Source: Clostridiales bacterium UBA6363 | Lineage (GTDB): Bacteria > Bacillota > Clostridia > UBA1381 | Reading direction: 5' to 3' | NCBI GenBank assembly: GCA_002438865.1 | Contig: DJRJ01000081.1 | Span: 308-42,610 of the forward strand | DNA: 42,303 bases | Shown here: positions 7,732 through 15,864 of the stretch, one piece after another | How the letters are laid out: each line of letters opens with the position of its first letter | Position numbering within the stretch: the stretch's first letter is position 1 | Program-made: the position numbers and the translations under genes | Notes under the pieces: generated by a model | Databases searched by the model: none | The model's input: only the letters and a program-made list of their open reading frames with translations | What the model was told of the DNA's origin: nothing

Positions 7732-8919
7732 ATGAAGAAGAAAGCGGCAGTATTATTCTGCATATTGGTTGCGGCTATGCTGATTTTTGTTATCAGATAT
7801 GTCAACTCGCCCCTCAATTCCGTGCCTGTCGAAGCGGAAACGCACGAGGAGAGCATTTCGGCAAAGGGATTTGTCGTGCGTGACGAAATTGTGTACTATG
7901 CACGCAATACGGGCACAATATATAACCATGTCCTGGAGGGCGCAAGAGTATCGAAAGACGCAATAGTAAGCACAGTGTACAGCGGTGCCATAAGCAGTGA
8001 TACGATTAAGGAATTGAGCGTTGTAGACAAGAAAATAGCTCACGAAACCAACGAAATGAAAAAAAGCTCGCTATATACCTCGGACTCCACGTCCGTAGAG
8101 GCGCAGATAGCGGCAAAGTCAAACGCTGTGTTTGACGCCGCAGACGAGAAAAATATTTCTCAGATAGCGAGATATAAAGAGGATATTAATAAGCTCCGTG
8201 CCGGCGAGGATTTGTCAGAGGATAACCGCTTAAACGATTTGCAGCAGCAAAAGCAGGCTATCGAAAACAGAATAGGCACAAATAAAGACGAGATATTCAC
8301 CGAAATATCGGGTATTTTCTCCACTTATCTTGACGGATTGGAAACAGTTTTAAAGCCCGACAGAATAAAGGAATATACGGCGGAGTATATAGAGGGACTC
8401 GACAGCAACCGTGACGCTTACGGAAACATAAGCGGAAACGTTTCGACAGGCGATCCCATATGCAAGGTAATAAACAATCATTTGTGGTACGTGCTTGTTC
8501 CGATTGAGAGCGACAAAACGTCCGGTTGTAAAGTCGGTTCCAAGGTAACGGTGCGCTTTAAAAATATTGCGGACTCCGAAACAACGGGAACGATTTACAG
8601 CATATCCGAACCGGATGAGAACAATAAAGTGCTTTTAATGATAAAATTCACGCAGTATCTTGAGGGAGCGTTCGCTTACAGGGACGCAGACGTGGACATT
8701 ATCTTTAACCGCTATACCGGCTATAAAGTGCCGATACAGGCTATCCGCACCGAGGACGGCAAGCACAGCGTTCTGGCAACGGCGGGAAACAAGCAGTACA
8801 AATGCGAGTGTGAAATACTCTACAGCGATACGGAGGATAACTCCGTAATCATAACGTCAACGGATACTGCGCAGAATAAAATATCCAAAATGGACACAAT
8901 AATCATAGGAGAGCGATAA
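7732..8919 (+). CDS. HlyD-like membrane-anchored adaptor protein
   Basis: 395 residues from ATG 7732 after GAGGAGG. An N-terminal helix (about residues 4-20) anchors an extracytoplasmic part. This has a split barrel/lipoyl-like region (FVVRDEIVYYARNTGTIYN, then VLEGARVSKDAIV), a long alpha-helical coiled-coil section around residues 85-190, and a beta-barrel C-terminal region (GSKVTVRFKNI, ADVDIIFNRY). This is the membrane fusion protein layout, but no ABC or RND partner is next to it. Its constant company is division genes, so a role in wall or envelope assembly is an inference. Confidence 0.75.
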   Translation: MKKKAAVLFCILVAAMLIFVIRYVNSPLNSVPVEAETHEESISAKGFVVRDEIVYYARNTGTIYNHVLEGARVSKDAIVSTVYSGAISSDTIKELSVVDKKIAHETNEMKKSSLYTSDSTSVEAQIAAKSNAVFDAADEKNISQIARYKEDINKLRAGEDLSEDNRLNDLQQQKQAIENRIGTNKDEIFTEISGIFSTYLDGLETVLKPDRIKEYTAEYIEGLDSNRDAYGNISGNVSTGDPICKVINNHLWYVLVPIESDKTSGCKVGSKVTVRFKNIADSETTGTIYSISEPDENNKVLLMIKFTQYLEGAFAYRDADVDIIFNRYTGYKVPIQAIRTEDGKHSVLATAGNKQYKCECEILYSDTEDNSVIITSTDTAQNKISKMDTIIIGER

Positions 8920-8920
8920 A

Positions 8921-9625
8921 ATGCAAGACATAGCTCAAAGGCTTTCGGAGGTTGAAAAGCGCATTGAAAACGCCGCACAAAAAAGCGGACGCAAGCGCAG
9001 TGATATTTTGCTTGTGGCGGTAACGAAAACTCACCCTCCCGAGATGATAAATGCGGCGATTGCGGCAGGCGTTACCGACATAGGCGAGAACAAGCCGCAG
9101 GAGGTAAGAGATAAGTATAATGCGGTAGAGCCGGTAAACTGGCATCTGATAGGGCATTTGCAGACCAATAAAGTAAAGTATGTGATAGATAAATGCTGTA
9201 TGATACACAGCGTTGATTCCGTAAAGCTTATGGACGAAATAGACGCCCGTGCAAGAGCATGCGGAAAGGTTATGGATATTTTGATACAGGTCAATATATC
9301 CGGCGAGGAAAGCAAATCGGGGATAGCGCCCGAGGAACTGGATTCTGTTTTAAAATATGCGGCGAATACGCCTAACCTGAAAGTCAGAGGGCTTATGACA
9401 ATAGCTCCGAACACGGGGGACAGCAATATAAACAAGCTGCATTTTAATAATATGCATAAGTTGTTTTCGGACACAAAAATGAAAACATATGACAACGTAA
9501 GTATGGATTACTTATCAATGGGTATGAGCGGCGATTTTGAGGACGCAATCGAATGCGGCGCAAATATCGTACGCATAGGCAGTGCAATTTTCGGTAAAAG
9601 AGATTATTCTAAAATAGGGGGCTAA
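8921..9625 (+). CDS. YggS/PLPBP family pyridoxal-phosphate homeostasis protein
   Basis: 234 residues, the family's usual length. It is a single TIM-barrel fold-type III PLP protein without known catalytic turnover, involved in vitamin B6 and amino-acid balance. The PLP lysine is K36 in LLVAVTKTHP; other family marks are GENKPQEVRDKY, WHLIGHLQTNK, and MSMGMSGDFEDAIECG with VRIGSAIFG near the end. It occupies the ylmE position of the Gram-positive ylm division cluster. AGGAGAG precedes ATG 8921, one base after the previous stop. Confidence 0.95.
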   Translation: MQDIAQRLSEVEKRIENAAQKSGRKRSDILLVAVTKTHPPEMINAAIAAGVTDIGENKPQEVRDKYNAVEPVNWHLIGHLQTNKVKYVIDKCCMIHSVDSVKLMDEIDARARACGKVMDILIQVNISGEESKSGIAPEELDSVLKYAANTPNLKVRGLMTIAPNTGDSNINKLHFNNMHKLFSDTKMKTYDNVSMDYLSMGMSGDFEDAIECGANIVRIGSAIFGKRDYSKIGG

Positions 9626-9629
9626 ACAA

Positions 9630-10064
9630 ATGAGTATTTTAAAGTCAATCAAGAGCTTCGTGGGAATAGGCGAGGACGAGGATTACGAGGACGATTACTA
9701 CGAAGATGACGAGGCGGAGGCAGAGGAGGAAACAAAACCGCATTTTAAGCGTATGCCGAAGGTAGTGCCGGTAAACAGTGCGAGCGGTTCGAGAATAAAG
9801 GTTATAAAGCCGACCGATTTCAACGACTCGCAGAGAGTTGCCGATGAGGTAAAGGCACGCAGACTGGTAATTTTCGATCTGGGAAATATGCCCGAAGCGG
9901 ACGCAAGACGTGCGCTTGATTTCGTTACCGGAACGTCTTATGGGCTTGACGGAAACGTAAAGCGTGTTTCGGGCGAGATATTTGTAGCATCTCCGCACGG
10001 TGTGGATATTACGGGTGACAGCGTACAGGCGCAGACAAAAAATTCGTTTGACTGGAATGTATGA
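9630..10064 (+). CDS. sepF: Cell division protein SepF
   Basis: 144 residues. SepF binds FtsZ and the membrane, bundling Z-ring filaments at the division site. It has the expected N-terminal amphipathic helix (MSILKSIKSFVGIG), an acidic low-complexity linker (about residues 15-37) and the DUF552 core with FNDSQRVADEVK, RRLVIFDLGNM and RVSGEIFVASP. It lies in the ylmF position. Its end overlaps ylmH by four bases, implying coupling. Confidence 0.95.
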   Translation: MSILKSIKSFVGIGEDEDYEDDYYEDDEAEAEEETKPHFKRMPKVVPVNSASGSRIKVIKPTDFNDSQRVADEVKARRLVIFDLGNMPEADARRALDFVTGTSYGLDGNVKRVSGEIFVASPHGVDITGDSVQAQTKNSFDWNV

Positions 10065-10813
10065 CAAGCGAGGAAAGATTGGTTATCGCAAAAGTTGAGG
10101 ATATTGTGCGATTGTGCGGAAAATATTCCTGTGCAAGGTTTTCGCAGTTTCTTGACGGCGGAGAGGTTGCTCTTATAAAGGACGAATTTCATTTCCCGTA
10201 TGACTGCAATTATATGTTTTACGGCGGATATGATGAAAGCGAGCGTATGCTTCTCGGCGTTTTTCCCGAATGGGAGGAGCCGTCGGGGGACGCTTTTCCG
10301 ATAACGGTACTTAAAATACAGTGCAGTTTTAAAAATGAACTCACTCATCGCGATTATCTCGGCACGCTTATGTCGCTGGGACTTGAACGCAGTAAAATGG
10401 GTGATATTATTGTCGAGAACGGGTATGCATATGTTTTTGTATGCACCGATTCGGCGGAATATATAAAAGAAAATATCCGTAAAATAGGAAATAAGGGCGT
10501 TAAAACGGAGATTATAGAGCTTAACGGCTTTGTTGCGCCAAAGCGCAGATATGAGGAAATCGAAACGGTGTGTGCGTCAATGCGTATTGATGCGGTAACG
10601 GCGGCAGTCGCAAAGCTTTCAAGACAGGATGCCGCACGGCTTATCGAAGAAGGCAAGGTAAAGCTTAATCATCGTGAAGTGAGCGACGGTTCAAAAACTC
10701 TTTCTGTAAACGACCTTCTTTCGATACGCGGTTTCGGGCGCTTTGTCGTTGCCGATGTCGGCAATGAAACGAGAAAGGGCAGACAGCATATAACTCTTAA
10801 AAAGAGTATATGA
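10061..10813 (+). CDS. YlmH-like S4-domain RNA-binding protein
   Basis: 250 residues. The N-terminal two-thirds are the YlmH/RQC-P type domain, and the C-terminus is an S4 RNA-binding fold (residues about 175-240: AAVAKLSRQDAARLIEEGKV, then KLNHREVSDGSKTLSVND). YlmH in Bacillus binds tRNA/50S subunits in ribosome rescue. It starts in the ATGA overlap with sepF. The membrane gene ylmG, usually between sepF and ylmH, is absent here. Confidence 0.9.
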   Translation: MTSEERLVIAKVEDIVRLCGKYSCARFSQFLDGGEVALIKDEFHFPYDCNYMFYGGYDESERMLLGVFPEWEEPSGDAFPITVLKIQCSFKNELTHRDYLGTLMSLGLERSKMGDIIVENGYAYVFVCTDSAEYIKENIRKIGNKGVKTEIIELNGFVAPKRRYEEIETVCASMRIDAVTAAVAKLSRQDAARLIEEGKVKLNHREVSDGSKTLSVNDLLSIRGFGRFVVADVGNETRKGRQHITLKKSI

Positions 10814-10856
10814 GCATATTAATTTTAGCCGCATATGCGGCGGAACGGGGGGTTCT

Positions 10857-11297
10857 ATGTTAAGACCGGTCGATATTCAGGACAAAGAATTTGAAAAAAA
10901 GATTAAAGGATATGACTGCGATCAGGTAGATGATTTTCTTGACGAGGTAATTCATGATTACGAGGCATTGTGCAAGGAAAATCAGACTTTAAAGGACAGA
11001 ATAGGACTTTTAACTCAGGCGGTGGAGCAGTACCAGGGAATGGAAAGCGCAATGGAAAAATCGCTCGACACCGCAAAAAAGAACGCCGAGGATATGAAGC
11101 GCAATGCGGAGCTTGAGGCGCAGACGATTATAAGCCGTGCAAAGCTTGATGCGGTGCGCCTTGCAAAGCAGATAGACGAGGAGCATATAAAAAAGCATCA
11201 GGAAATGCTCTCGATAAAGGCGGACGTTGAGGCGTATAAAGCGAGAATACGTCAGCTTTGCTCAAATCTTATGTCTGCTGTGGACGATATAAAATAA
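10857..11297 (+). CDS. divIVA: DivIVA-domain protein
   Basis: 146 residues, close to the family norm. The N-terminal lipid-binding motif is clear (MLRPVDIQDKEFEKKIKGYD, then CDQVDDFLDEVIHDYE), followed by a long coiled coil from about residue 30 to the end. DivIVA marks curved membrane at the poles and septum and recruits partners. GGGGGG precedes ATG 10857. Placement between ylmH and ileS is the classical order. Confidence 0.93.
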   Translation: MLRPVDIQDKEFEKKIKGYDCDQVDDFLDEVIHDYEALCKENQTLKDRIGLLTQAVEQYQGMESAMEKSLDTAKKNAEDMKRNAELEAQTIISRAKLDAVRLAKQIDEEHIKKHQEMLSIKADVEAYKARIRQLCSNLMSAVDDIK

Positions 11298-11303
11298 AAA
11301 CAG

Positions 11304-11332
11304 TTGACATTACGGGATTTTTGTAATATAAT
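11304..11332 (+). promoter_or_regulatory. Sigma-A promoter of ileS
   Basis: Consensus TTGACA (11304-11309), 17-base spacer and TATAAT (11327-11332), just downstream of divIVA, giving ileS its own transcript. Confidence 0.88.
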
Positions 11333-11352
11333 GTATTTGACAATTAAAAAAA

Positions 11353-11587
11353 TGCGTTGAACAAGACAGTAATCCGACAGGAAAGCAAACAGCGAGCCGC
11401 AGACGGTGTAAGTGCGGCAGTGAGTATTATCGGACGAAAATCACTTGGGAGCAGCATAGCCGAAACCTTTTTTCCTCAGTAAGCTATGACGGTTTTTCCG
11501 CCGTTACAGGAACGCATATGTTAGTATGACGAGTGGTACAGCGAAAGCAAAGGCTTTCGTCTCGATACGGGACGAAAGCCTTTTTAA
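11353..11587 (+). ncRNA. T-box leader of ileS (tRNA-Ile sensing)
   Basis: Between the promoter and ileS lies a T-box riboswitch. The AGCGAGCC motif is at 11391-11398 on the 5' side of Stem I. ATC at 11440-11442, on the 3' side, is the likely isoleucine specifier. The T-box stretch GAGTGGTACAGCG at 11531-11543 contains UGGU, complementary to the ACCA end of tRNA-Ile. Uncharged tRNA-Ile should stabilise the antiterminator and prevent formation of the terminator at 11551-11585. The leader type is seen directly; the specifier choice is inference. Confidence 0.9.
11551..11585 (+). terminator. Regulated terminator of the T-box leader
   Basis: A perfect 11-base-pair stem (11551-11561 with 11571-11581) with a nine-base loop and a T run. 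It should compete with the antiterminator that uses the T-box sequence immediately upstream. Confidence 0.9.
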
Positions 11588-11613
11588 TTAATATAAGAAA
11601 GGAATGGCGCAAA

Positions 11614-14600
11614 ATGTACAATAAGGTAGACCCTAACCTCAATTTTGTTGAGCGTGAAAAGAAAACCTGTGAATTTTGGAAGGAAAATAACATTTTTCAG
11701 AAAAGTATTGATGAAAGACGTGACGGAGAAACGTATACGTTTTATGACGGACCTCCGACGGCAAACGGCAAGCCGCATATAGGTCACGTACTCACACGTG
11801 TAATCAAGGATATGATTCCCCGTTACCGCACAATGAAAGGCTATAAAGTCTTGAGAAAAGCGGGCTGGGACACGCACGGACTTCCCGTTGAGCTTGAAGT
11901 CGAGAAAAAACTCGGACTTGACGGCAAGGAACAGATTGAAGAATACGGACTTGAGCCGTTCATAAAGCAGTGTAAGGAAAGCGTTTGGAAGTATAAGGGT
12001 ATGTGGGAGGATTTCTCGCAGACGGTAGGCTTCTGGGCGGATATGGACGACCCTTACGTAACATACGATAATAATTTTATAGAGTCCGAATGGTGGGCAT
12101 TAAAGAAAATATGGGAAAAGGGACTTTTGTATAAAGGGCATAAAATAGTACCGTATTGCCCGAGATGCGGAACTCCGCTTTCTTCGCACGAGGTGGCACA
12201 GGGATATAAGGACGTCAAGGAGCGCAGTGCCACGGCAAAATTTGCCGTTAAAGGTGAGAAAAACACATACTTCCTCGCATGGACAACCACTCCGTGGACG
12301 CTTCCGTCAAACACCGCACTTTGCGTAAACCCCGATGAGGAATACGTGAAAATAAAGGCGGACGGAACATACTATATTCTTGCAAAAGCGCTTGTTGAAA
12401 AGCATTTTGAAGAATATGAAATCGTTGAAGAATATGTTGGCAAAGACCTTGAATATAAAGAATACAAGGCACTGTATCCGTACAGCAAGCTGAAGAAAAA
12501 GGCGTATTACGTTGTATGCGATACGTATGTAACTCTTACGGACGGTACGGGTATCGTTCATATTGCGCCGGCGTTCGGTGAGGATGACTCAAATGTAGGC
12601 AGAAAATACGATCTTCCGTTTCTGCAGTTGGTTGACGGCAAGGGTGAAATGACCGAGGATACTCTCTGGCCGGGCGTGTTCTGTAAAGACGCTGATAAGG
12701 AAGTCCTTAAAGACCTTGATGAGCGTGGATTGCTTTTCAGCGCTCCCAAGTTTGAACACAGCTATCCGTTCTGCTGGAGATGCGATACGCCGCTTATCTA
12801 TTACGCAAGAGATACGTGGTTTATTAAAATGACCGCCGTAAAGGACGATCTCATAAGAAATAACAAAACCATAAACTGGATTCCGAAGTCAATAGGCGAG
12901 GGACGTTTTGGCTCATGGCTTGAAAACGTTCAGGACTGGGGACTCAGCCGTAACCGTTACTGGGGAACTCCGCTTAATATCTGGGAGTGCGAATGCGGCG
13001 AAAGACACGTTGTAGGCTCGATTGAAGAATTAAAGTCGATGTCCGATAACTGCCCCGATGATATTGAACTGCACAGACCGTTCATTGACGCCGTAACGAT
13101 AAAGTGTCCGCACTGCGGCAAGGAAATGCACAGAGTTCCGGAGGTTATAGACTGCTGGTTTGACTCGGGCGCAATGCCGTTTGCACAGTGGCATTATCCG
13201 TTTGAAAACGAGGATGTATTTAAGGAAAACTTCCCGGCAAACTTCATCAGCGAGGCTGTTGACCAAACAAGAGGCTGGTTCTATTCACTGCTTGCGGAGT
13301 CGACGCTTTTGTTCAACAAAGCGCCGTATAAGAACGTTATCGTTCTCGGACTTGTGCAGGACGAAAACGGACAAAAAATGTCCAAGTCAAAGGGAAATGC
13401 CGTTGACCCGTTCGATGCGCTTGAAAAACACGGCGCCGATGCGGTAAGATGGTACTTCTATTCAAACAGCGCACCGTGGCTCCCGAACCGTTTCTATGAT
13501 GCGGCGGTAACGGAGGGTCAGCGCAAGTTTATGGGTACGCTTTGGAACACATACGCATTCTTTGTGCTGTACGCAAATATAGATAACTTTGACGCCTCCA
13601 AATACAAGCTTGAATATGATAAGCTGTCCGTAATGGATAAATGGATATTGTCACGCCTTAATACTACGGTTAAAACAGTTGACGATTATCTTGCAAATTA
13701 CAAGATAACGGAAACGGCAAGGGTATTACAGAGCTTTGTAGACGATTTATCGAACTGGTATGTACGCCGTTCGAGAACACGTTTCTGGGTAAAGGATATG
13801 CCGCAGGATAAGATAAACGCATATATGACGCTGTACACGGCGCTTGTAACATTCTGCAAAGCCGCAGCGCCTATGATACCGTTTATGACCGAGGATATTT
13901 ATCAGAACCTTGTGCGCAGTGTGGATAAGAGTGCGCCGATAAGTATTCATTTGTGCGACTTCCCCTCATACAACGAGGCGCATATAGATGAAGAACTCGA
14001 AAAGAATATGGAATATGTTCTTGATATAGTTGTATTGGGCAGAGCGTGCAGAAATACGGCAAATATCAAAAACCGTCAGCCGATAGGCAAGATGTACGTA
14101 AAAGCGGACGCAAAGCTTGACGCTTTCTATACGGCGATTATCGCCGATGAGCTTAACGTGAAGAACGTTGAGTTTACGGACGATACTTCGGCGCTTACGT
14201 CATACACGTTCAAGCCGCAGTTAAAAACGCTTGGCAGACGTTTCGGAAAGAATATAGGACTTGTAAAGAACATCTTAGCCGAGATAGACGGAAACAAGGC
14301 AATGCAGGAGCTTAACGAAACAGGAAAGCTTACAATAAACGTTGACGGTGTTGACGAGGAACTCGAAAAGGACGATCTTCTTATCGAGTCCGCTCAGAAG
14401 GACGGCTATGTTTCCGACTCCGATTACGGTATAACGGTAGCGCTTGAAACCACTCTGAGCGAGGAGCTTATCGAGGAGGGCTTTGTACGTGAAATTATCT
14501 CAAAGATACAGACCATGCGAAAGGATTCGGGCTTTGAGGTAATGGATAATATAAAGATATACGAAAACGGAAGCGAAAAGCTTGAGGGCGTAATGCAGAA

Positions 14601-14724
14601 AAATGCCGAAACGATAAAATCGGAAACGCTTGCAAAAGAGATTATTTTCGAGTCGGAATGTGAAAATTCAAAGGAATGGAACATTAACGGTGAGAAAGTT
14701 AAATTGGGCGTTGAAAGAATATAA
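11614..14724 (+). CDS. ileS: Isoleucyl-tRNA synthetase, type 2 (eukaryote-like)
   Basis: 1036 residues from ATG 11614. It charges tRNA-Ile with isoleucine in the cytoplasm. The HIGH motif lies in GPPTANGKPHIGHVLTRVIK (HIGH at 55-58), KMSKS is at about 588, and the editing domain has AWTTTPWTLPSNTAL. Several Cys pairs (CPRCGTPLSSHE, CWRCDTP, CPHCGKE) suggest zinc sites. The TANGxPHxGH pattern marks the eukaryote-like IleS2 branch, which is known in bacteria for low sensitivity to pseudomonic acid (mupirocin). A longer frame from 11533 would start inside the T-box and is not used. Confidence 0.97.
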   Translation: MYNKVDPNLNFVEREKKTCEFWKENNIFQKSIDERRDGETYTFYDGPPTANGKPHIGHVLTRVIKDMIPRYRTMKGYKVLRKAGWDTHGLPVELEVEKKLGLDGKEQIEEYGLEPFIKQCKESVWKYKGMWEDFSQTVGFWADMDDPYVTYDNNFIESEWWALKKIWEKGLLYKGHKIVPYCPRCGTPLSSHEVAQGYKDVKERSATAKFAVKGEKNTYFLAWTTTPWTLPSNTALCVNPDEEYVKIKADGTYYILAKALVEKHFEEYEIVEEYVGKDLEYKEYKALYPYSKLKKKAYYVVCDTYVTLTDGTGIVHIAPAFGEDDSNVGRKYDLPFLQLVDGKGEMTEDTLWPGVFCKDADKEVLKDLDERGLLFSAPKFEHSYPFCWRCDTPLIYYARDTWFIKMTAVKDDLIRNNKTINWIPKSIGEGRFGSWLENVQDWGLSRNRYWGTPLNIWECECGERHVVGSIEELKSMSDNCPDDIELHRPFIDAVTIKCPHCGKEMHRVPEVIDCWFDSGAMPFAQWHYPFENEDVFKENFPANFISEAVDQTRGWFYSLLAESTLLFNKAPYKNVIVLGLVQDENGQKMSKSKGNAVDPFDALEKHGADAVRWYFYSNSAPWLPNRFYDAAVTEGQRKFMGTLWNTYAFFVLYANIDNFDASKYKLEYDKLSVMDKWILSRLNTTVKTVDDYLANYKITETARVLQSFVDDLSNWYVRRSRTRFWVKDMPQDKINAYMTLYTALVTFCKAAAPMIPFMTEDIYQNLVRSVDKSAPISIHLCDFPSYNEAHIDEELEKNMEYVLDIVVLGRACRNTANIKNRQPIGKMYVKADAKLDAFYTAIIADELNVKNVEFTDDTSALTSYTFKPQLKTLGRRFGKNIGLVKNILAEIDGNKAMQELNETGKLTINVDGVDEELEKDDLLIESAQKDGYVSDSDYGITVALETTLSEELIEEGFVREIISKIQTMRKDSGFEVMDNIKIYENGSEKLEGVMQKNAETIKSETLAKEIIFESECENSKEWNINGEKVKLGVERI

Positions 14725-14730
14725 AGAGCT

Positions 14731-14763
14731 ACCGTACCCCGTATTTAAAATGCGGGGTACGGT
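14731..14763 (+). terminator. Strong hairpin after ileS
   Basis: An 11-base-pair GC-rich stem (ACCGTACCCCG with its complement) and an 11-base loop fill the short gap between ileS and the zinc-ribbon gene. Only a weak T-rich tail (TTATAT) follows, so it may attenuate rather than fully stop transcription. Confidence 0.55.
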
Positions 14764-14779
14764 TATATAGGAGAGCAGT

Positions 14780-14968
14780 ATGAATATTAAACTTACACGT
14801 GAACAACATATTGAAGTAGGAACAGATATGATTGTATACCCCGACGGCACCACGAATAAGAAGTGTCCGATTTGCAATAATGATGTTATTGTTGAGAGAC
14901 ATGGCAGTGCTGATACAATAAAATGTAAAACGCCCGGGTGCTTTACGATAGATATAAGAGGTATTTAA
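14780..14968 (+). CDS. Small zinc-ribbon-like protein of unknown function
   Basis: 62 residues behind TAGGAGAG. Four Cys are arranged as CPICNN at residues 29-32 and CKTPGC near 49-54, as in a compact treble-clef or ribbon. There is no signal peptide. It is separated from ileS only by a hairpin and is followed by its own terminator. The family is not recognised, but the ribosome site and Cys spacing support a real gene. Confidence 0.75.
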   Translation: MNIKLTREQHIEVGTDMIVYPDGTTNKKCPICNNDVIVERHGSADTIKCKTPGCFTIDIRGI

Positions 14969-14972
14969 AACA

Positions 14973-15006
14973 AAAACTCCTGCTTGTTAAAGCAGGAGTT
15001 TTTGTT
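14973..15006. terminator. Bidirectional terminator between convergent genes
   Basis: AAAACTCCTGCT pairs with AGCAGGAGTTTT around a six-base loop, with T-rich sequence on the right and A-rich on the left. It can therefore end both the zinc-ribbon gene (+) and the five-gene operon (-). Confidence 0.9.
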
Positions 15007-15016
15007 TTATTGGTAA

Positions 15017-15853
15017 TTAAAATTCAATTTCCAGTCCGTCATATGAAATGATATAGCCGTTTTCTTCCGCAATCGGTTTTAAATCATCATACAAGGCGTG
15101 TTCGTTATTATGAGAAAAATGATTAACAACGAAAACCGTATTTGCATTGGTACAGCCGATTTTATTCAGTCTGTCACGCACGGTGTTGCAGTTGCCGATT
15201 GACATATGTCCCAACCAGTCATTGGGACTGTCGCAGAAAGTACAGTCGAGCGAAACAAAATCAAAATGCATATTATTCTTTTCGATATAATCAAATGTTT
15301 CCTCAGCAAATATTCCCGTATCATGTGCGTAAAGCATAGATTTGCCGTCTTTTTCGAGCGCATATATTACAGGTGAGGAATACACGTCATGTACCGCCTT
15401 TAAAGGTGTTATTTTATAACCCTCGGCTTCAAACGGTTCAAACGGAGCAATAACGTTTGCCGAAACTCTGTTGCACGTATCAAGCCTTGAACGGTTAATT
15501 GCATCACGCACAAAACGCATAGACGGAGCAGTGCCGTACATATTAAACGGCTTATCGTCAAATACAACTCTTGCCATGCCCGGACCACGGTTTAATAACT
15601 CCACTGCATAAAGATGATCGCCGTGGGAGTGGGTTATAATGCAGGTGTGAAGCTTTTCAATCGGAAGTCCGTTTAAGCAGTGCATATATGTGTCTGCCGG
15701 CAAGTCGATAAGAATGGTATCGTCAATAAGCGCCTGTGAACGTGTTCTTACGTTTTTGCCGCCTCTTTCACGTGCTTTTTTGCATACTTCACATTCGCAG
15801 AATATGGCGGGAATACCCTCCGCCGCCGCTGTTCCGTAATACTTTATTTTCAT
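15017..15853 (-). CDS. PhnP-like metallo-beta-lactamase-fold hydrolase
   Basis: 278 residues, cytoplasmic. The MBL metal motif THSHGDH lies at residues 74-80, with later His ligands in YAHDTG and VNHFSHNN. A CECEVC cluster (Cys 19, 21, 24) matches the extra zinc site of PhnP-type cyclic phosphodiesterases. MSIGNCNTV recalls the region after the beta-lactamase core. It is last in the five-gene minus-strand operon, 11 bases after the radical SAM gene. A phosphodiesterase-type activity on a small phosphorylated intermediate is a reasonable but unproven guess. Confidence 0.85.
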   Translation of the reverse strand: MKIKYYGTAAAEGIPAIFCECEVCKKARERGGKNVRTRSQALIDDTILIDLPADTYMHCLNGLPIEKLHTCIITHSHGDHLYAVELLNRGPGMARVVFDDKPFNMYGTAPSMRFVRDAINRSRLDTCNRVSANVIAPFEPFEAEGYKITPLKAVHDVYSSPVIYALEKDGKSMLYAHDTGIFAEETFDYIEKNNMHFDFVSLDCTFCDSPNDWLGHMSIGNCNTVRDRLNKIGCTNANTVFVVNHFSHNNEHALYDDLKPIAEENGYIISYDGLEIEF

Positions 15854-15864
15854 AATAATCCTCC

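Noticed and set aside
7359..7883. Arg/His-rich protein in an alternate frame
   Set aside because: It is the other reading of the Ser-rich repeat of the LCP gene; no ribosome site and a biased composition caused by the repeat.
11533..11613. N-terminal extension of IleS
   Set aside because: It would be translated from the T-box terminator region; ATG 11614 gives the family-typical start.
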